A DNA stretch of 64,000 nucleotides from Hypericum androsaemum (lineage: Eukaryota; Streptophyta; Magnoliopsida; Malpighiales; Hypericaceae): assembly GCA_963995505.1 (NCBI GenBank), contig OZ023188.1, forward strand, positions 2,356,001-2,420,000. Reading direction: 5' to 3'. The translations under genes and the position numbers were made by a program. Below, one piece after another: positions 48,007 to 60,002 of the stretch (position 1 is its first letter; each line of letters opens with the position of its first letter). Under the pieces are notes generated by a model that did not search any database, had not been told where the DNA came from, and saw only the letters and a program-made list of their open reading frames with translations.

Positions 48007-50772
48007 TCAAACCCACCATGGCTTTTCTGTCAAGTCCTTCGACAGTACGTATCGGAACCTTGAGCTGTAAGGCAACCACTCAATGACCTGTGACGCCTTT
48101 CTGTTCGATCTCCCGTCGATGCATCTCTGTACGGAGTCGCGGAGCTTCTTGTCGACGTTGTCGACGACCCACTTGAGGAGATCGTCCGAGCTGATCGAAG
48201 CTTCCCTCGCGTATCGCTCTAGAACCCGCGGCAGGAACACTTTCTTGGACTTCTCGACGGTTACGTGTGCCTGAAGGAATTCTCTTTTTGCAGTTTCCAG
48301 CTCTTCCTTGATGTTTGCAACTGTGTAGACTTTGAGCTGCAAGTCATTGGTAAGCTGGTTGTCAATAGTCATTCTGTTTCTCGATTGATCGAGTTCGGTT
48401 ACACGAAACGAGAAAATCGGATTAAGAACAAGGAGAATGAATGATGGATGCTAGAACTCACCACAGGGTCAGAGAAAGCTCCGGTGCAAAGCGCGAAACA
48501 GGCGAGAGGTTGGGGGTTGGTAAGTCCAAATGTTGAGCTAATGACTTTCCTTTCCTCCCCGGATTTTTTCTTCAAGGCTGTGGACAGAAGGGTCTCCATC
48601 CACTGTCATGTTCAACCCTCTGCATTAGTCTTAGCATCTAGGTTCGAACCGAGTTGGACTACTAGATCAAGGTGCTTACCTTACCGACTCTGTGCGAGTT
48701 GAAGCAGAAAATGGAATGCTCTATAGCATGTGCTGTTACAATATGGCCACTGATTTTATAAGCAGCCTGCACTACACACAGAAAGACCATCAAACAGAAT
48801 GCTTTATTAACATTTTAATGTTCTGATGCATTCGAATTTTCATTTTTCAAATAAGCTTTTATCATTTAAAGATAACCTCTACCTTGTGAAATAATGCTAG
48901 CCTCCTCAGAGATCCATGTGGAATTCCATAAGCCAGATAAGCCTGGCCAAGAGGGGAAGAACTTGTTACCATGAGCAATACACCTTCATGGATCGAATTC
49001 GAAAGTTCGTAGGACCTCTTACATGCATCATGAGGGAGTTGTATATGTTGATCCAAAATGCGGTTTGCGCGTCTCGGTCCATTTGGCTTAAGACCACCTT
49101 CTCCAGCTGCTCTACTAGAACTCTGTAGTTGTTAATAGCATAAGATGCACGAGAGAATTGGCTCTTATCAGTTGATATCCAAGATATCTCTGTAACAGAT
49201 TTGCCACACCAATCTCGGTCGCCATCCGCGCCACGCCTAGGAAGCACGACATTCGTTGATGACCTCGACAACATAGGCGATCTCTTTTTCGCAGGATCAC
49301 CAGATGCCGCACTGCGAAGCCAGCAATAGACCACAGCCATACACCTGACCATCTCCTCGGACAACTTGCTCGGACACTGATAAAGATGATCCTTCAGCGT
49401 CTGCAGCACCGGAGTTCTTTCTGCAACTGGCATTCTTTCACGAACCTGATAAGTTACAGAGACACAAGAAGTTCATGTCAAGAATCAATAAGGGTGAAAA
49501 GATGGTAAAATGTCCTACCTTAGCCTGATCAGAGCCATCCTTGTCGATACCAATATCGGCCCTGCTACCGAGCTTGGTTGCATCTCGAGACTTGGAGTTT
49601 CTTTTCCTCGAATCGTCTACGGATACCAGATCATGCAGTGGCTGGAGAGGGAACATTTTGGAAGAACAGAAAGCACTTGTGATGATGCTAGGGTGTTTCC
49701 TAGAGGCATGCTTTGCATGAGCAGGAGAAGGCATGGTTGAGTTGTATTCGGAAGGAGCCCGACTAGGACACTGATCGAACATTGTCCGGTAAAGGGCGAG
49801 GACATGCTGCTCGCGGTTGGCTATCTCGTCCTCCAATAACTCGATCTCAGAGATGAGCTCCTTCGCCTGCCATTATCCGATCATGTACAGGGTAGTTTGC
49901 AGATTTGGCATTAAGGAAGACTTGATATAGCAGAATGAGCTAGAAGTTTACATTAATTACCTGATTAGCAAAATGCCTGTGCCCAGGAGACAAAGTACTC
50001 GAAGCACGGCCCATTGCTCTCTCCAGTATCATTCGCATAGATCTCTCTTGCTGCAACTTCAGTTGCAGCTGCTCGACCTGCAGGTATATATATCAGTCAT
50101 TTACGAATTCCATATCCAACCCGGAACCATAATCGGTCTTATAACTCACATCTTTCTCCAAAGATGCTCGCTGATTCGACGAAGCATCATCATCGGTATG
50201 ATTGACATAACCGCGGAGAGGACTGTGCACCTTGTAAGCATTGGTTGGAACTGATGGCTTCTGTCAAGTTTAGGAGCAATGTTAGGAATTAAACTGCAGT
50301 TATGGAGAAAAACGAACGAAAACGAAAAGACACACGAAATTTGTTGACCAACTAACTCTTAATACAGGTAGCAGCCTTACATGGGTCTCAGCCTGGTTCT
50401 TGTTAATGGAACGCAAAGCTCCAACTCTTGAAACATCCAAGTTCTTTTCAGATGCACTGGAACCACAACTTGCAGCATTAGGAACACATAAACAAGAAGC
50501 TAAGGTAATTCTTAACATTTGCAAGTGACCAGCTCAAGTTTGGACTTATTAATACGAAATTAGCATTTGCAAGTCACCCGTAAAACAGAGCCCGACAGAG
50601 CTCGAATCTTGCATAGCTCGAAGTAACGAAGCCAAGTAATAGAGTACCTCTTAGAGCGTCTGTGGTGCGGAATGTGAGCTTCAAGACGTGAAAGTACTGC
50701 AGCACCATTCTCCAATTTCTTAGCCATAATAACTCCTCCTTCACCTATACTACTACTACTACACCCTTCCAT
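48007..50772 (-). CDS. DUF547 protein with MIP1-type leucine zipper
   Basis: Ten exons: 50772-50648, 50456-50381, 50260-50150, 50077-49961, 49866-49519, 49445-49023, 48942-48883, 48766-48680, 48602-48462 and 48336-48007. All introns are GT-AG and in phase, giving 605 residues. Residues about 90-180 form a coiled coil (VEQLQLKLQQERSMRMILER and ELISEIELLEDEIANREQHV), the ternary-complex-factor MIP1 leucine zipper. The DUF547 domain covers about 365-500, with AFWINIYNSLMMHAYLAYGIP, HAIEHSIFCF and CFALCTGAFSDP. The C-terminal tail contains the KVFLPRVLERYARE and DLLKWV blocks normal for the family. The biochemical role of DUF547 proteins is not established; older annotations call them putative electron transporters without proof. 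Similar genes include Arabidopsis At5g47380. Confidence 0.88.
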
Positions 50773-53423
50773 TTGCTGTTTTGCTTAGTAGTACGCGTAC
50801 ACTTCATAAAAATCCCTCCCTTCATCAATATATTCTCGGCACCCTCATTATACGCTACTCACTTTTCTACATGTAAAAAACACCCTCCAACGACCCAGGC
50901 TTTTTTTCTAAAAATAAGACCAATTAAGATAGTTAGAAGGGGTATATGTTTTATACCACCTAATACATTTAATGAGCCACCTAATTTAGGAACGAGCCGA
51001 GCCGGGTTTGACTTTTGAACGATAACATAACACTCACGACAAGTGTTTAATATCGTTGTATTTTTAATGACTCGAACTCGAGATTAGTTAAGTTAATACA
51101 TTATTAGAAAGGTATACGTTAATGTTATGATTGGACAACGGAATTTGGATTTATGTAATGTAAGTATCTTCAATTTCGATACAGAGACTGTCCAAAGAGA
51201 AACTGGGGACCATTATTAGTTGATAGTTACTCTCTGTCATACAAATGAATTTACATCGTTTTTGGTTCGTTGGGTGCATTTAGTGCCCGTATTTATTTCA
51301 CCTCATCAACCATCTTCTCCTCTTCCCTCCATTTCTCTGGTCCTGCAACGGACCGATAAAAACCAATGAGAGTTAATTTTAAGAAACTTAAATTTATTTT
51401 AAAAAAATATTAGATTCAAATCTACACATATCATCCGAAAAAAAATCTAGTCGTTCTCTCCTACGACGCAGATTCTTTTCGAAAACGTGAAGGTCTCCGA
51501 GGTAACTACGTACGACCTGTGCCTATTCCAAGTACTGGCAATAATCAATTAGCCGAAGGAGAGTGGTCACAGTTTTTTTTTTGAGAGAAGTGGTCACAGT
51601 TGACCAGTTAAAAAAATTAATGGAATTTAATCTAAACACCACCGTGCAATCGGACCAATAATTATATCAGTTGATCTGAATATTATTCTAATTTAATTAA
51701 GATATTTCGAGTTTGAGGTCTATCTTTCATTTTTTAGATAAATTTTATTTTTATATATAGTATTATAATATTGGTAGTAGTAGTATATACAATGTTGCCT
51801 CCCCCTCTCGAGTGAAACCCCCTACTCGAGTGATCCCATCTCTCACGCCCTTGTATAATTGCATTGTAGTTGCAGCAGAGGCCTCACTTAAAACACAATA
51901 GTCGCAAAACCTAAAAGGAAAAAAAAAGATGAAAGGAAAAAAGTTGTCTCGTTAACATCGTGATACAATGTCAAAACACTTAGTCTTTTAAAAGTAATAT
52001 CCGACTCAAATTAGATTAATCAGACTTGAGTATTCGAATAACATGTACTATAAATAAAAAAGAATACCTTGTACTCGAAACATGAATCAACTAATCTTGA
52101 TTCGATATAAATTGGAACATGCATTTTTCTCGATGAATTATATGTATTTCAGTGATTTAGGTGTAGGCAGACTCACATCAGATGCAGCCCCTGGCCCAGC
52201 GGGCCGTTGTCCACGCTTTTGCTCTGGTCGTGGGCTTCTCCATGGCGGCCCAACACTTCAGGCGGCCACTTAAACCCGACCGTGACCCTGAGATAGGCAA
52301 TTGGATTTGGAAGTTGCATCACCACCCTCATCACCGGCATCGTTTCCCGATTTGGATGTCTTGTTGTTTTGGGCCTTGTTTTGACCGGGGCCTATTCTAG
52401 TTGAAGGAGGCCCGACAAGATTCCGAGTAGCGGTTTGACCGGCTAAACTAATATTAATATTAAATAATTATAAATATTTCCATAATTGCAAAATTCTCAC
52501 TTACAAATATAAAATTTAATGTAATCTCTTTCAATATATTAACCCCTTTCTAAAAAAAAGATTAGTTCGATTTTGATTGCTCGGTTTAACCAGGTGACCC
52601 AGCTGGTCCAATCAGACTAACCGGTAATCCAACTGTGTTGACCACTAGTCCACCGTTCTCCAAGTTTTAAGGTTGTGTAGGTCTTGCCTCGCAATTCGAC
52701 CTGTCAATTGCATTATTTAAAACAATGGACGTGTGCATTTGTTACTATGCGCCGGTGCTACAATTGCATAATTCATATTGAAGAATATGGTCTCTTTAAG
52801 AAAAGAAAATCAGGAGAGATTTTCCCAATAATCGAATCTAGAAACGATAGGCTGAAATAGGATACATGATCCTGTCAAAATGACAGTCTCTATCCTGTAG
52901 GGCATATATAGGGTTTTAATTGCAATCATGTTCGTCGTATAATATATGCTTCGAAGAAATCAATTCAAGAGATAAGCTAGTTTTACAGACTGGAAATGGG
53001 TCATATCTTCACACGCTTATGTGGTTGATAGAAGTGCTAATATGGTACCAATAATGGAAGCCGGTAAATAAGGGCCCTCGCGTGCCTCTCCAATTACTTG
53101 ATCGATGGAAAATATTAGGCTGGACGGGTAACACTCGATGTATTTAAAAAAGCATAGGGAGGTAATTCGGATTTTTTCCATTTTCTGATTTGATTATAGG
53201 ATGAGAGTTTCTTTAATATTTTAAAATAATTATATTTAATATTAAAATGTCAAATAATTTTAAATATTCTCTAATTTTATTCTAGACTTTATCATTTGCA
53301 CATATCAAAATCATAATTTAATCAATTTTAATCTAACAAAATTAAGAAATTAATCAATTTGGTCTCCAAATTTTTAAATAAAAAAATTTAGTATTGTTGT
53401 TGAGTCGTGGTAAGTGGGTGCAT
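50773..53423. other. intergenic, no gene seen
   Basis: It holds the promoter of the DUF547 gene and then AT-rich sequence. A short GC-richer patch at 52170-52400 has small open frames but no recognisable protein and is flanked by repeat-like sequence. Confidence 0.5.
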
Positions 53424-54488
53424 TGTTGGAGTTGAAATTAACTCGAGTTTGCCTAAGTGAAGCTAGCGTCGGATTGCTAGTTGTGGAAAGCTAGTGTCGG
53501 ATCACTAGTTATGAGAACCTGCCAAAAATTGCTAGTTATGAGATCTTAGCAAAAATTGCTAGTTGGATCCGGGCGATAGAAGATTGGTAAAAATATCGTA
53601 ACTTTTTACTCAAATATTGGACTGAGTCAATTCAAGTTACTGTGCAAAGTTAAGACATAGATCTACAACTTTATAGTTTATAATTTCTTTAAATTCGGAG
53701 TCTAATGGGGTCAAAAATCTGTTTAAATTTATAATTGCTCATCTGCAAAGGGAGATCAGCGATTTTAGATTGCCTTTGAGAGATCATCGATTTTAGTTTG
53801 CCTATGGAAGATCGGCGATTTTAGCTGGCCTTCGAGAGATCAGCAATTTTAGTCCAACTTTGAGAAGTTAGCGATTTCAGTCTAACTTCGAGAGGTTAGC
53901 TATTTTAGTCCGACTTTGGGAAGTTAGTGGGTTTAAGCTACTTGGTTTTAGAACCCGAGGTTGTAATATTATGCTGGTCACGACATGGATTGAGAAACCT
54001 ATTTGAACAAGGACGTCGAGAAGCCAGGGTAAGATGGCTCTGGAGAAGGTTAATAAGAGGGTCGAGGTCCTCAGACTCTTGAGAGTTAGAAACTAACATG
54101 AAATTCACATAAATAAGATAAGCTTGCAGAGATCATATGTGCTCGGGTTCTTGGAGTCATACACGGATGCGAATTCAAGGAGACGAGATAGACGTTGGAT
54201 ATAGATAGACTTCATGATGCCGAAGAAGTCCGGGTTGAATAAGGATAGACAATAGAAAGGATAAATTTTTAGTCATCATATCTGACTAAAACACGGCCTT
54301 ATATTAAAACACGGCCTTAGGTGGTTGATCGGGCTCAATACAATCTCTTTTCCTCAAATTCGTTTTTGCCTTTCATTTTTTTTTGTGGTTCGTTGGGTTC
54401 GCCCTTAGAATGACCACACCGGATCATCTCGAGTTCGTTTCGACACGTTCTCGTAGTTTTTCCACGCAACAACTTCCCCAAACCAACA
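53424..54488. mobile_element. LTR-like block, TGTTGG...CCAACA
   Basis: A 1065-bp block begins TGTTGGAGTTG and ends CCAAACCAACA. No 5-bp target duplication is evident (TGCAT against ATTTT), so it may be a recombinant or truncated LTR. It contains a 28-29 bp minisatellite and a terminal region rich in TTCGTTT typical of LTR ends. No coding domain is adjacent. Confidence 0.45.
53753..53931. repeat. 28-29 bp minisatellite, about six copies
   Basis: Tandem units follow AGATCAGCGATTTTAG then about 12 variable bases ending TTTGAG. Copies drift from AGATCAGCG to AGTTAGCG along the array. Confidence 0.85.
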
Positions 54489-57400
54489 ATTTTTACCACC
54501 TCATTTATTGCAACTTCTGAAGTAATATTTATCCAGAGAATTTTATGAAAATATCGGATTTTTAGTAACCAAGAAAATCTCCAACGAAGCTACAATAATT
54601 TTGTCCAAAATGTAGCGTAAGCTAGTGGCACAAGAGATAAGAGTTAGGTAAATGAGGAAGTGGATAGGAAGGTCGGTCTTTGGTTAGGCCTGGCCCCTTT
54701 AATTAATAACGATTGGAGTATTCACCCAAACACAAGAACAATAACGTGGGAGTAGCATGCGGCAATTATAACTCAGATTACGTGGCAAGTCGTCGTAAGC
54801 AGCCAATGGGGACACCCTCCATCGAGTTTGAAAATGAAGTTCATCGAAAGCCAGTTAGAGGCCTGAACCGAGATTGAAGAATCAGCGAATAAATTGTGGT
54901 CTAGGAGTAAAATACCAATGGAACACAGAGTTAGCCGGCTCTCCCTGAATGTGTTGAGGTGTGGTAGTTTATTGGACACCTAAGAGTAAAGCACTATTTT
55001 AGAGAGATCGAGACAAACTTTGAATACTAGGAGGTATCTCAAAATATCAAAAATTAGGGTAGGATGAAGGATAAGCTAAAGATAAATAACATAGATCACC
55101 AACTAAGACCGACTAGAATAGTATTAGGATGAGTAACATCCTAAAAAGTTATAGTGTTGCACCCATTTCTTAATTAAAAAAATACACATTAGAAGCACTA
55201 TCTTTATTTATAGTCTCGATATTGAATTGTAAACAAAATAATCTCATAAAGTATTCGGATTGATTGATTATGGGATTCATTAATGCCGTACGACCACGAA
55301 TTGATCTGTGTTCCTTAGTTTGATTATATCATACGCATTTCATTATCTCGAGTCACTATGCGTTATGTTTTTATTGCATTATGTAGAATAAATTAAATTA
55401 TTAACAAGTACGTACGGTGCTATGGTAAGTGCTGTGGTACATTTGGGGTTGGCATCAAATTAAGACAGTGAGAGGCATATCCCTTTGGAAAAAAAAAGTC
55501 ATCTTTATTCCACTCTTTATAAAAGATTCGTCGTAAAGCTAATAATTGAATTTCTACAGCGACATGAGTCTCAATTCAATCTTCCGTGATGGTTTGGGAT
55601 TTCGTCAACTTCAACATAGTATTGATGAGAAATTAAGTGATAGCCATTCTAATTATCAGATAGCCATATATTTATTATACTGATTAATCTATGTTTGAGA
55701 CCGATAAAATTTTGAATAGTGGTAAAAAAATTTAAACAAATATTTAATACTGATACGTTTTCTATAACTCGAACTCGAATTTCGATAGCTCGAATTCCGA
55801 TAGATTAGCAACGTCCAATCACTTTTCAATAAAAAGAGGAAGGCGGTAGTGGACATTGTAAATTGTATAACTAGGATTATCTCCTCTCTTTCTTGTGATT
55901 TGTTACTCTCAGTACATGTTGTGCGTCAATTTGACAATTTTAGAACCGGATTGGACGTATCATGCATAAGATAAGATTTCTCACCGAAATTCATAGGTTA
56001 ATTGGAAGGGTTAAAAGTGACAGTTCAAGATTGAGAAAGGTCGAACCTTGCCCCACCGTTCCACCGGGAGGTTCGTGCGCATCCGTCGGTTGTTTCTACG
56101 CACGATTTCCGGTTTTTATGTACAGCGGATACCTGCAATAGTCCTTCTAAAAATAAAATAAAAATCCATGATAGTAAGACAAGGCGTAGATGAATAAAAA
56201 AGTAAGTGAAAATGTGTAGATAGATTGACGGAGTAACAATTTGTGCACAAATATATCTATAAAAAATAACAATTTGTGTAATTTTTAACTTTATGTTGTT
56301 TTGAAATGAATGTCATCTGATGACAATAATTAACACGAGATCAACCAAATCTAATTTCATATTAAAATTTTTATAGTTCACCACGCTTGTCAATGACAAT
56401 ATAGTAATCTCAACATAAATGTAGGAGAAAAGCTCTACTTGAACATCATGTGAAATTGGTCTAAGTGAAAAATGATGCGACTTAAAAAAAATCCTGAATT
56501 TAAACTTTTCAAAAATTTTAACTAAAAGGTATGTTATGAGATAGTTTTTATAATCTATTTCCGGGCGAAGGCCTTTTTTTTGGTCAAAAAGGACGAATGT
56601 TCTATTCAATATCGAATTAAGAAAAATAAGGACAGTTGTCCGTAGAAGTTGAAGTTTGAGAGCGTGCTTCACCTTATCAAGTATTTGGAAAAAGATGACT
56701 AAATAATGATCGATGCACTTGAGGCACGTGAAGTTGTCTCTCTTCAAAATATGACCCAAAGTTTTAATTTAATGCATGTTTCTAGTTGGTTGAGACCCTT
56801 ACATAATTGTAATATTAACAATGAGTTGCGCCCAATTAAGTTGAGGACCATCCACTAAAAATGGGCTGGAAATGGTTGTCCATTCTATGATTAAACAGGG
56901 ATTGTTCGTTGAAGCTACAAGCTGATCAGTTGTACCTAATCAACCAGTGAAACAACAAAATTCATGCACAATATGCTGAATTTAAAGGGAAAAAAAATAA
57001 TTCTGTAAGAAGAGTTTTGAGACTCTTTGAAACTAAACTCGGAATATTTATTAGGCTGCCCAATAGAATTTTGCAAATCACGAAGAAAAAAATATTTTTT
57101 GGTGAAAATTTTATATCGAGAGTTAAGCGCTATTAAATACTAATTAGGTGATAACATAAAACCTCTTTAAATGGATCAAAATTTTCCCCATTTTTTATAA
57201 TTATATTTTTATCTCATATAAATCTAAATCCCTTAGTAATTTAATTTTTCAAAAAATTGGTAGGAGACCGGATCTCTATAATTTATTCTTCCAAAAAAGC
57301 ACGAAGACATAACTTTGCGGACATTCATAGTCCCCATAAAGATTTATTTTTATCTGTAGCTTTCTCGTAGAGCAATTATTAACTTAAACGAGAACCGATA

Positions 57401-57961
57401 ACGTAAAATGATTATTGTTTCAAATAAAATCAACTCGTTTTATCATCATATTTTTTATTCGTATTTTTTTCATACTTATAAATCGGGTTTTAAAACACAA
57501 ACAAACAACATGAGTGATTGAGTCATTTAAGCAAGCATTAGGACACATCATAATCTAACTATCTAAGGTTTCTCCTCCCGGAAACCTGCGCTTCCTTTAA
57601 CCGTTAAAGCAAACACTCCCCGCCTATTTAGGACCGCTGCCTCGTCAGTGTTCCTGTAACCAGAGTCACGTTGGCCTCCGAGTTTCGTGAATCCTGCTCT
57701 TCCTCGCTCCCATTATTCTACTCAGATTCCTCCATTACAAAGCACGAGATCTTGACCAGGTCTCTTCCCGTCTAATTTGTCCCCCCTCAGGAGCTTCCGG
57801 GTCCTTTTTTTTTTCTTCTTCTTCTTCTTGGTCCACAGAATTCCGCTCCCTAAAGGCCACCACCCAGTAGTATTTAAGGCTCACCATTTTCGTTTCAGCT
57901 TTATTCAGAAGTATCTTTCTATTGCTGGCTAACACAAGATTGGCCTTTTAACTGGAGAGAA
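54489..57961. other. intergenic, no gene seen
   Basis: About 3.5 kb of AT-rich DNA. The longest frame, about 148 codons on the minus strand near 56313-56759, has biased, low-information composition and no family signature. The last 300 bp, with a CTT-rich tract near 57810-57830, is likely the promoter and 5' UTR of the next gene. Confidence 0.5.
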
Positions 57962-59637
57962 ATGGATAAAGGTGGGTTCTTTCCTGCTTGGAGGCATGGT
58001 TCTTTACTTGACCAGTTGGAGGAGGACCAGGAGTTGAAGGAGGTGGCCTTGTTGCCGGCTATTCCTGAACCGCAGACGCCGAGGGAGCCGATGGAGTTCC
58101 TGTCCAGGTCGTGGAGCCTCTCCGCTTCGGAGATTTCGAAAGCTCTGGCTCAGAAGCAGAAGCAATCGTCTCTCGGTGCTGATCATGGTCCGATTATGTT
58201 CCCGGAGGTGGTTGCGAGTCTCCCACCAGTACTAGTGAGTCACTTTTACTTGTTGAGATCGAATTATACATCTTGATCTTTCGCTCATCAGTAATGTGCT
58301 CCTCTTGCAGCCAGCAAAAATAATGGATTCTATTCATTCCAAGAGAACGGGGTCCATAGGAAAATGGTTCCACCACCATCATCACAATAAGGAGCCCAGT
58401 AGCGCTACGGGGAAGAAGAAAGATAAGGCGCGGATTGATACCGCACATGTGCACTCTGCTGTTTCCATTGCAGGATTAGCTTCAGGATTGGCTGCAATAG
58501 CAGCGCCTGGGAACTCGAGTAGCTCAAGCTCAAAGATGACCATGGCCTTGGCCTCAGCTACTGAACTGCTGGCTTCACACTGTGTAGAGTTGGCCGAACA
58601 GGCAGGAGCAGATCACGATCAGTTGGCTTCGATGGTCAAGTCGGCTGTGGATATTCAAAGTCCAGGCGATCTAATGACCCTTACTGCTGCAGCTGCAACA
58701 GGTACATTGCCTAATCTCTTCTCTTAAGTCTCTGCTATTTCGGAAAGTAGTTTCGGGGGAAATCTTTTCTGAATACTTTTGTTTGTTCATATTTCTGGAT
58801 GTAGCCTTGAGAGGAGAAGCAGCTCTCAGGTCAAGACTACCAAAAGATGCAAGAAAGAATGCAACCATTAGTCCTTGTGACAGGGGAATGGCAGAAGGCA
58901 ATTTTGGCTCTTCTTTTACAGAACACTTAGAAGAAGACAATAGGACCCCTTTTGTTGGGGAACTAATGCAATACACTAGGAAAGGTCAGTTATTAAAAAA
59001 AATCTGGATGTTTGACCCTTTATCAGTCCAGTGATTTTGCATCAGAGTTGATTCATTTTCGATCGACATCTCAGGAGTGTTGCGATGGAAGCGAGTCTCG
59101 GTCTGCATCAACCAGAAATCTCAGGTAAGTTGAGAAAATGTGACGTGAATGATTTGGAGCTTACACAATGTTGTGACAATTCGTAACTAAAGTGACCATT
59201 GGTCGAATTGCAGGTTATTGTTAAGATCAAGAGCAAACATGTTGGAGGAGCCCTCTCCAAGAAGCATAAATGTAAGAATTCGGGTGCGATCTCGGCCCGA
59301 GCTTCCATCTTTCTGCATGCTCTATCTATTACAATTGTAGTCCTTGGGGGCTCTGGTCACAGAACATGTTACATAATTCTGGTTTTATCACGCATCAGGT
59401 GTTGTTTACGGCATCTGCGATGAGACGGTTGCTTGGCCGTACAAAACAGAAAGGGATAATGCAGAAGAAGTTAGCTTTGGCCTTAAAACAGCTCAGGGTC
59501 TCCTAGAGTTCAAATGCAAGAACAAGGTCCACAAGCAAAAATGGGTCGATGAAATTCAGAATCTGCTTCGTCGAGTCATTACTGTTGAAGAGACTATGCC
59601 TTCTATGGAATGCTTAAGCATTAGCCACAGTATTTAG
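57962..59637 (+). CDS. VAN3-binding protein / FORKED-like protein (DUF828 + PH-like)
   Basis: Six exons: 57962-58234, 58311-58701, 58805-58984, 59075-59124, 59214-59271 and 59399-59637. All introns are GT-AG and in phase, giving 396 residues. The N-terminal half is the DUF828 (auxin canalisation) region, with the signature [19 protein letters not shown] (about 41-59), a His-rich stretch HHHHHNKEP, and an alanine-rich [20 protein letters not shown] block. The C-terminal third is a plant PH-like domain (about 283-385; [20 protein letters not shown] to [16 protein letters not shown]). Members bind phosphoinositides and the ARF-GAP VAN3, guiding vesicle traffic for PIN localisation and vein patterning. 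It is shorter than FORKED1 and resembles At5g47440/At4g17350. It converges on the deformylase gene 365 bp away. Confidence 0.88.
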
Positions 59638-60002
59638 TATGTGAATGTTTCTGTATCCGAAAAACCGAAGTACAATACTACCACACCATTGAGACATTCC
59701 GTAACCATCAACGACAAGTTTTCCAAACCCAACAAGGTTCGAACTCGGGAGTTGCTAGTTGCTGCGAAGAAGAGTAATTAGATGCATATTCACATTCAAA
59801 TGCAGCAGTATGCGGCGACTGAATGACGACAGAGCAGAGCCGTAAGAAGGACCGGCCATGAATGAATGTAAAATTGTATTTCCATAGAATATAGAGGTTG
59901 TTATCAATGAGTACACTGGATGACAACAAGTTGCAACAACAAAAATTGCCAGTTGAATGTACAATGTACATATTTCTTTGCTCATCTTTCATCCTATACC
60001 TT

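Noticed and set aside
52082..52400. Small His-rich frames of 63-72 codons
   Set aside because: No conserved motif, no splice partners, surrounded by repeat-like AT-rich DNA.
56313..56759. Minus-strand frame of 148 codons
   Set aside because: Phe/Leu/Lys/Ile-dominated composition expected from AT-rich non-coding DNA; the start is not an ATG with coding context.
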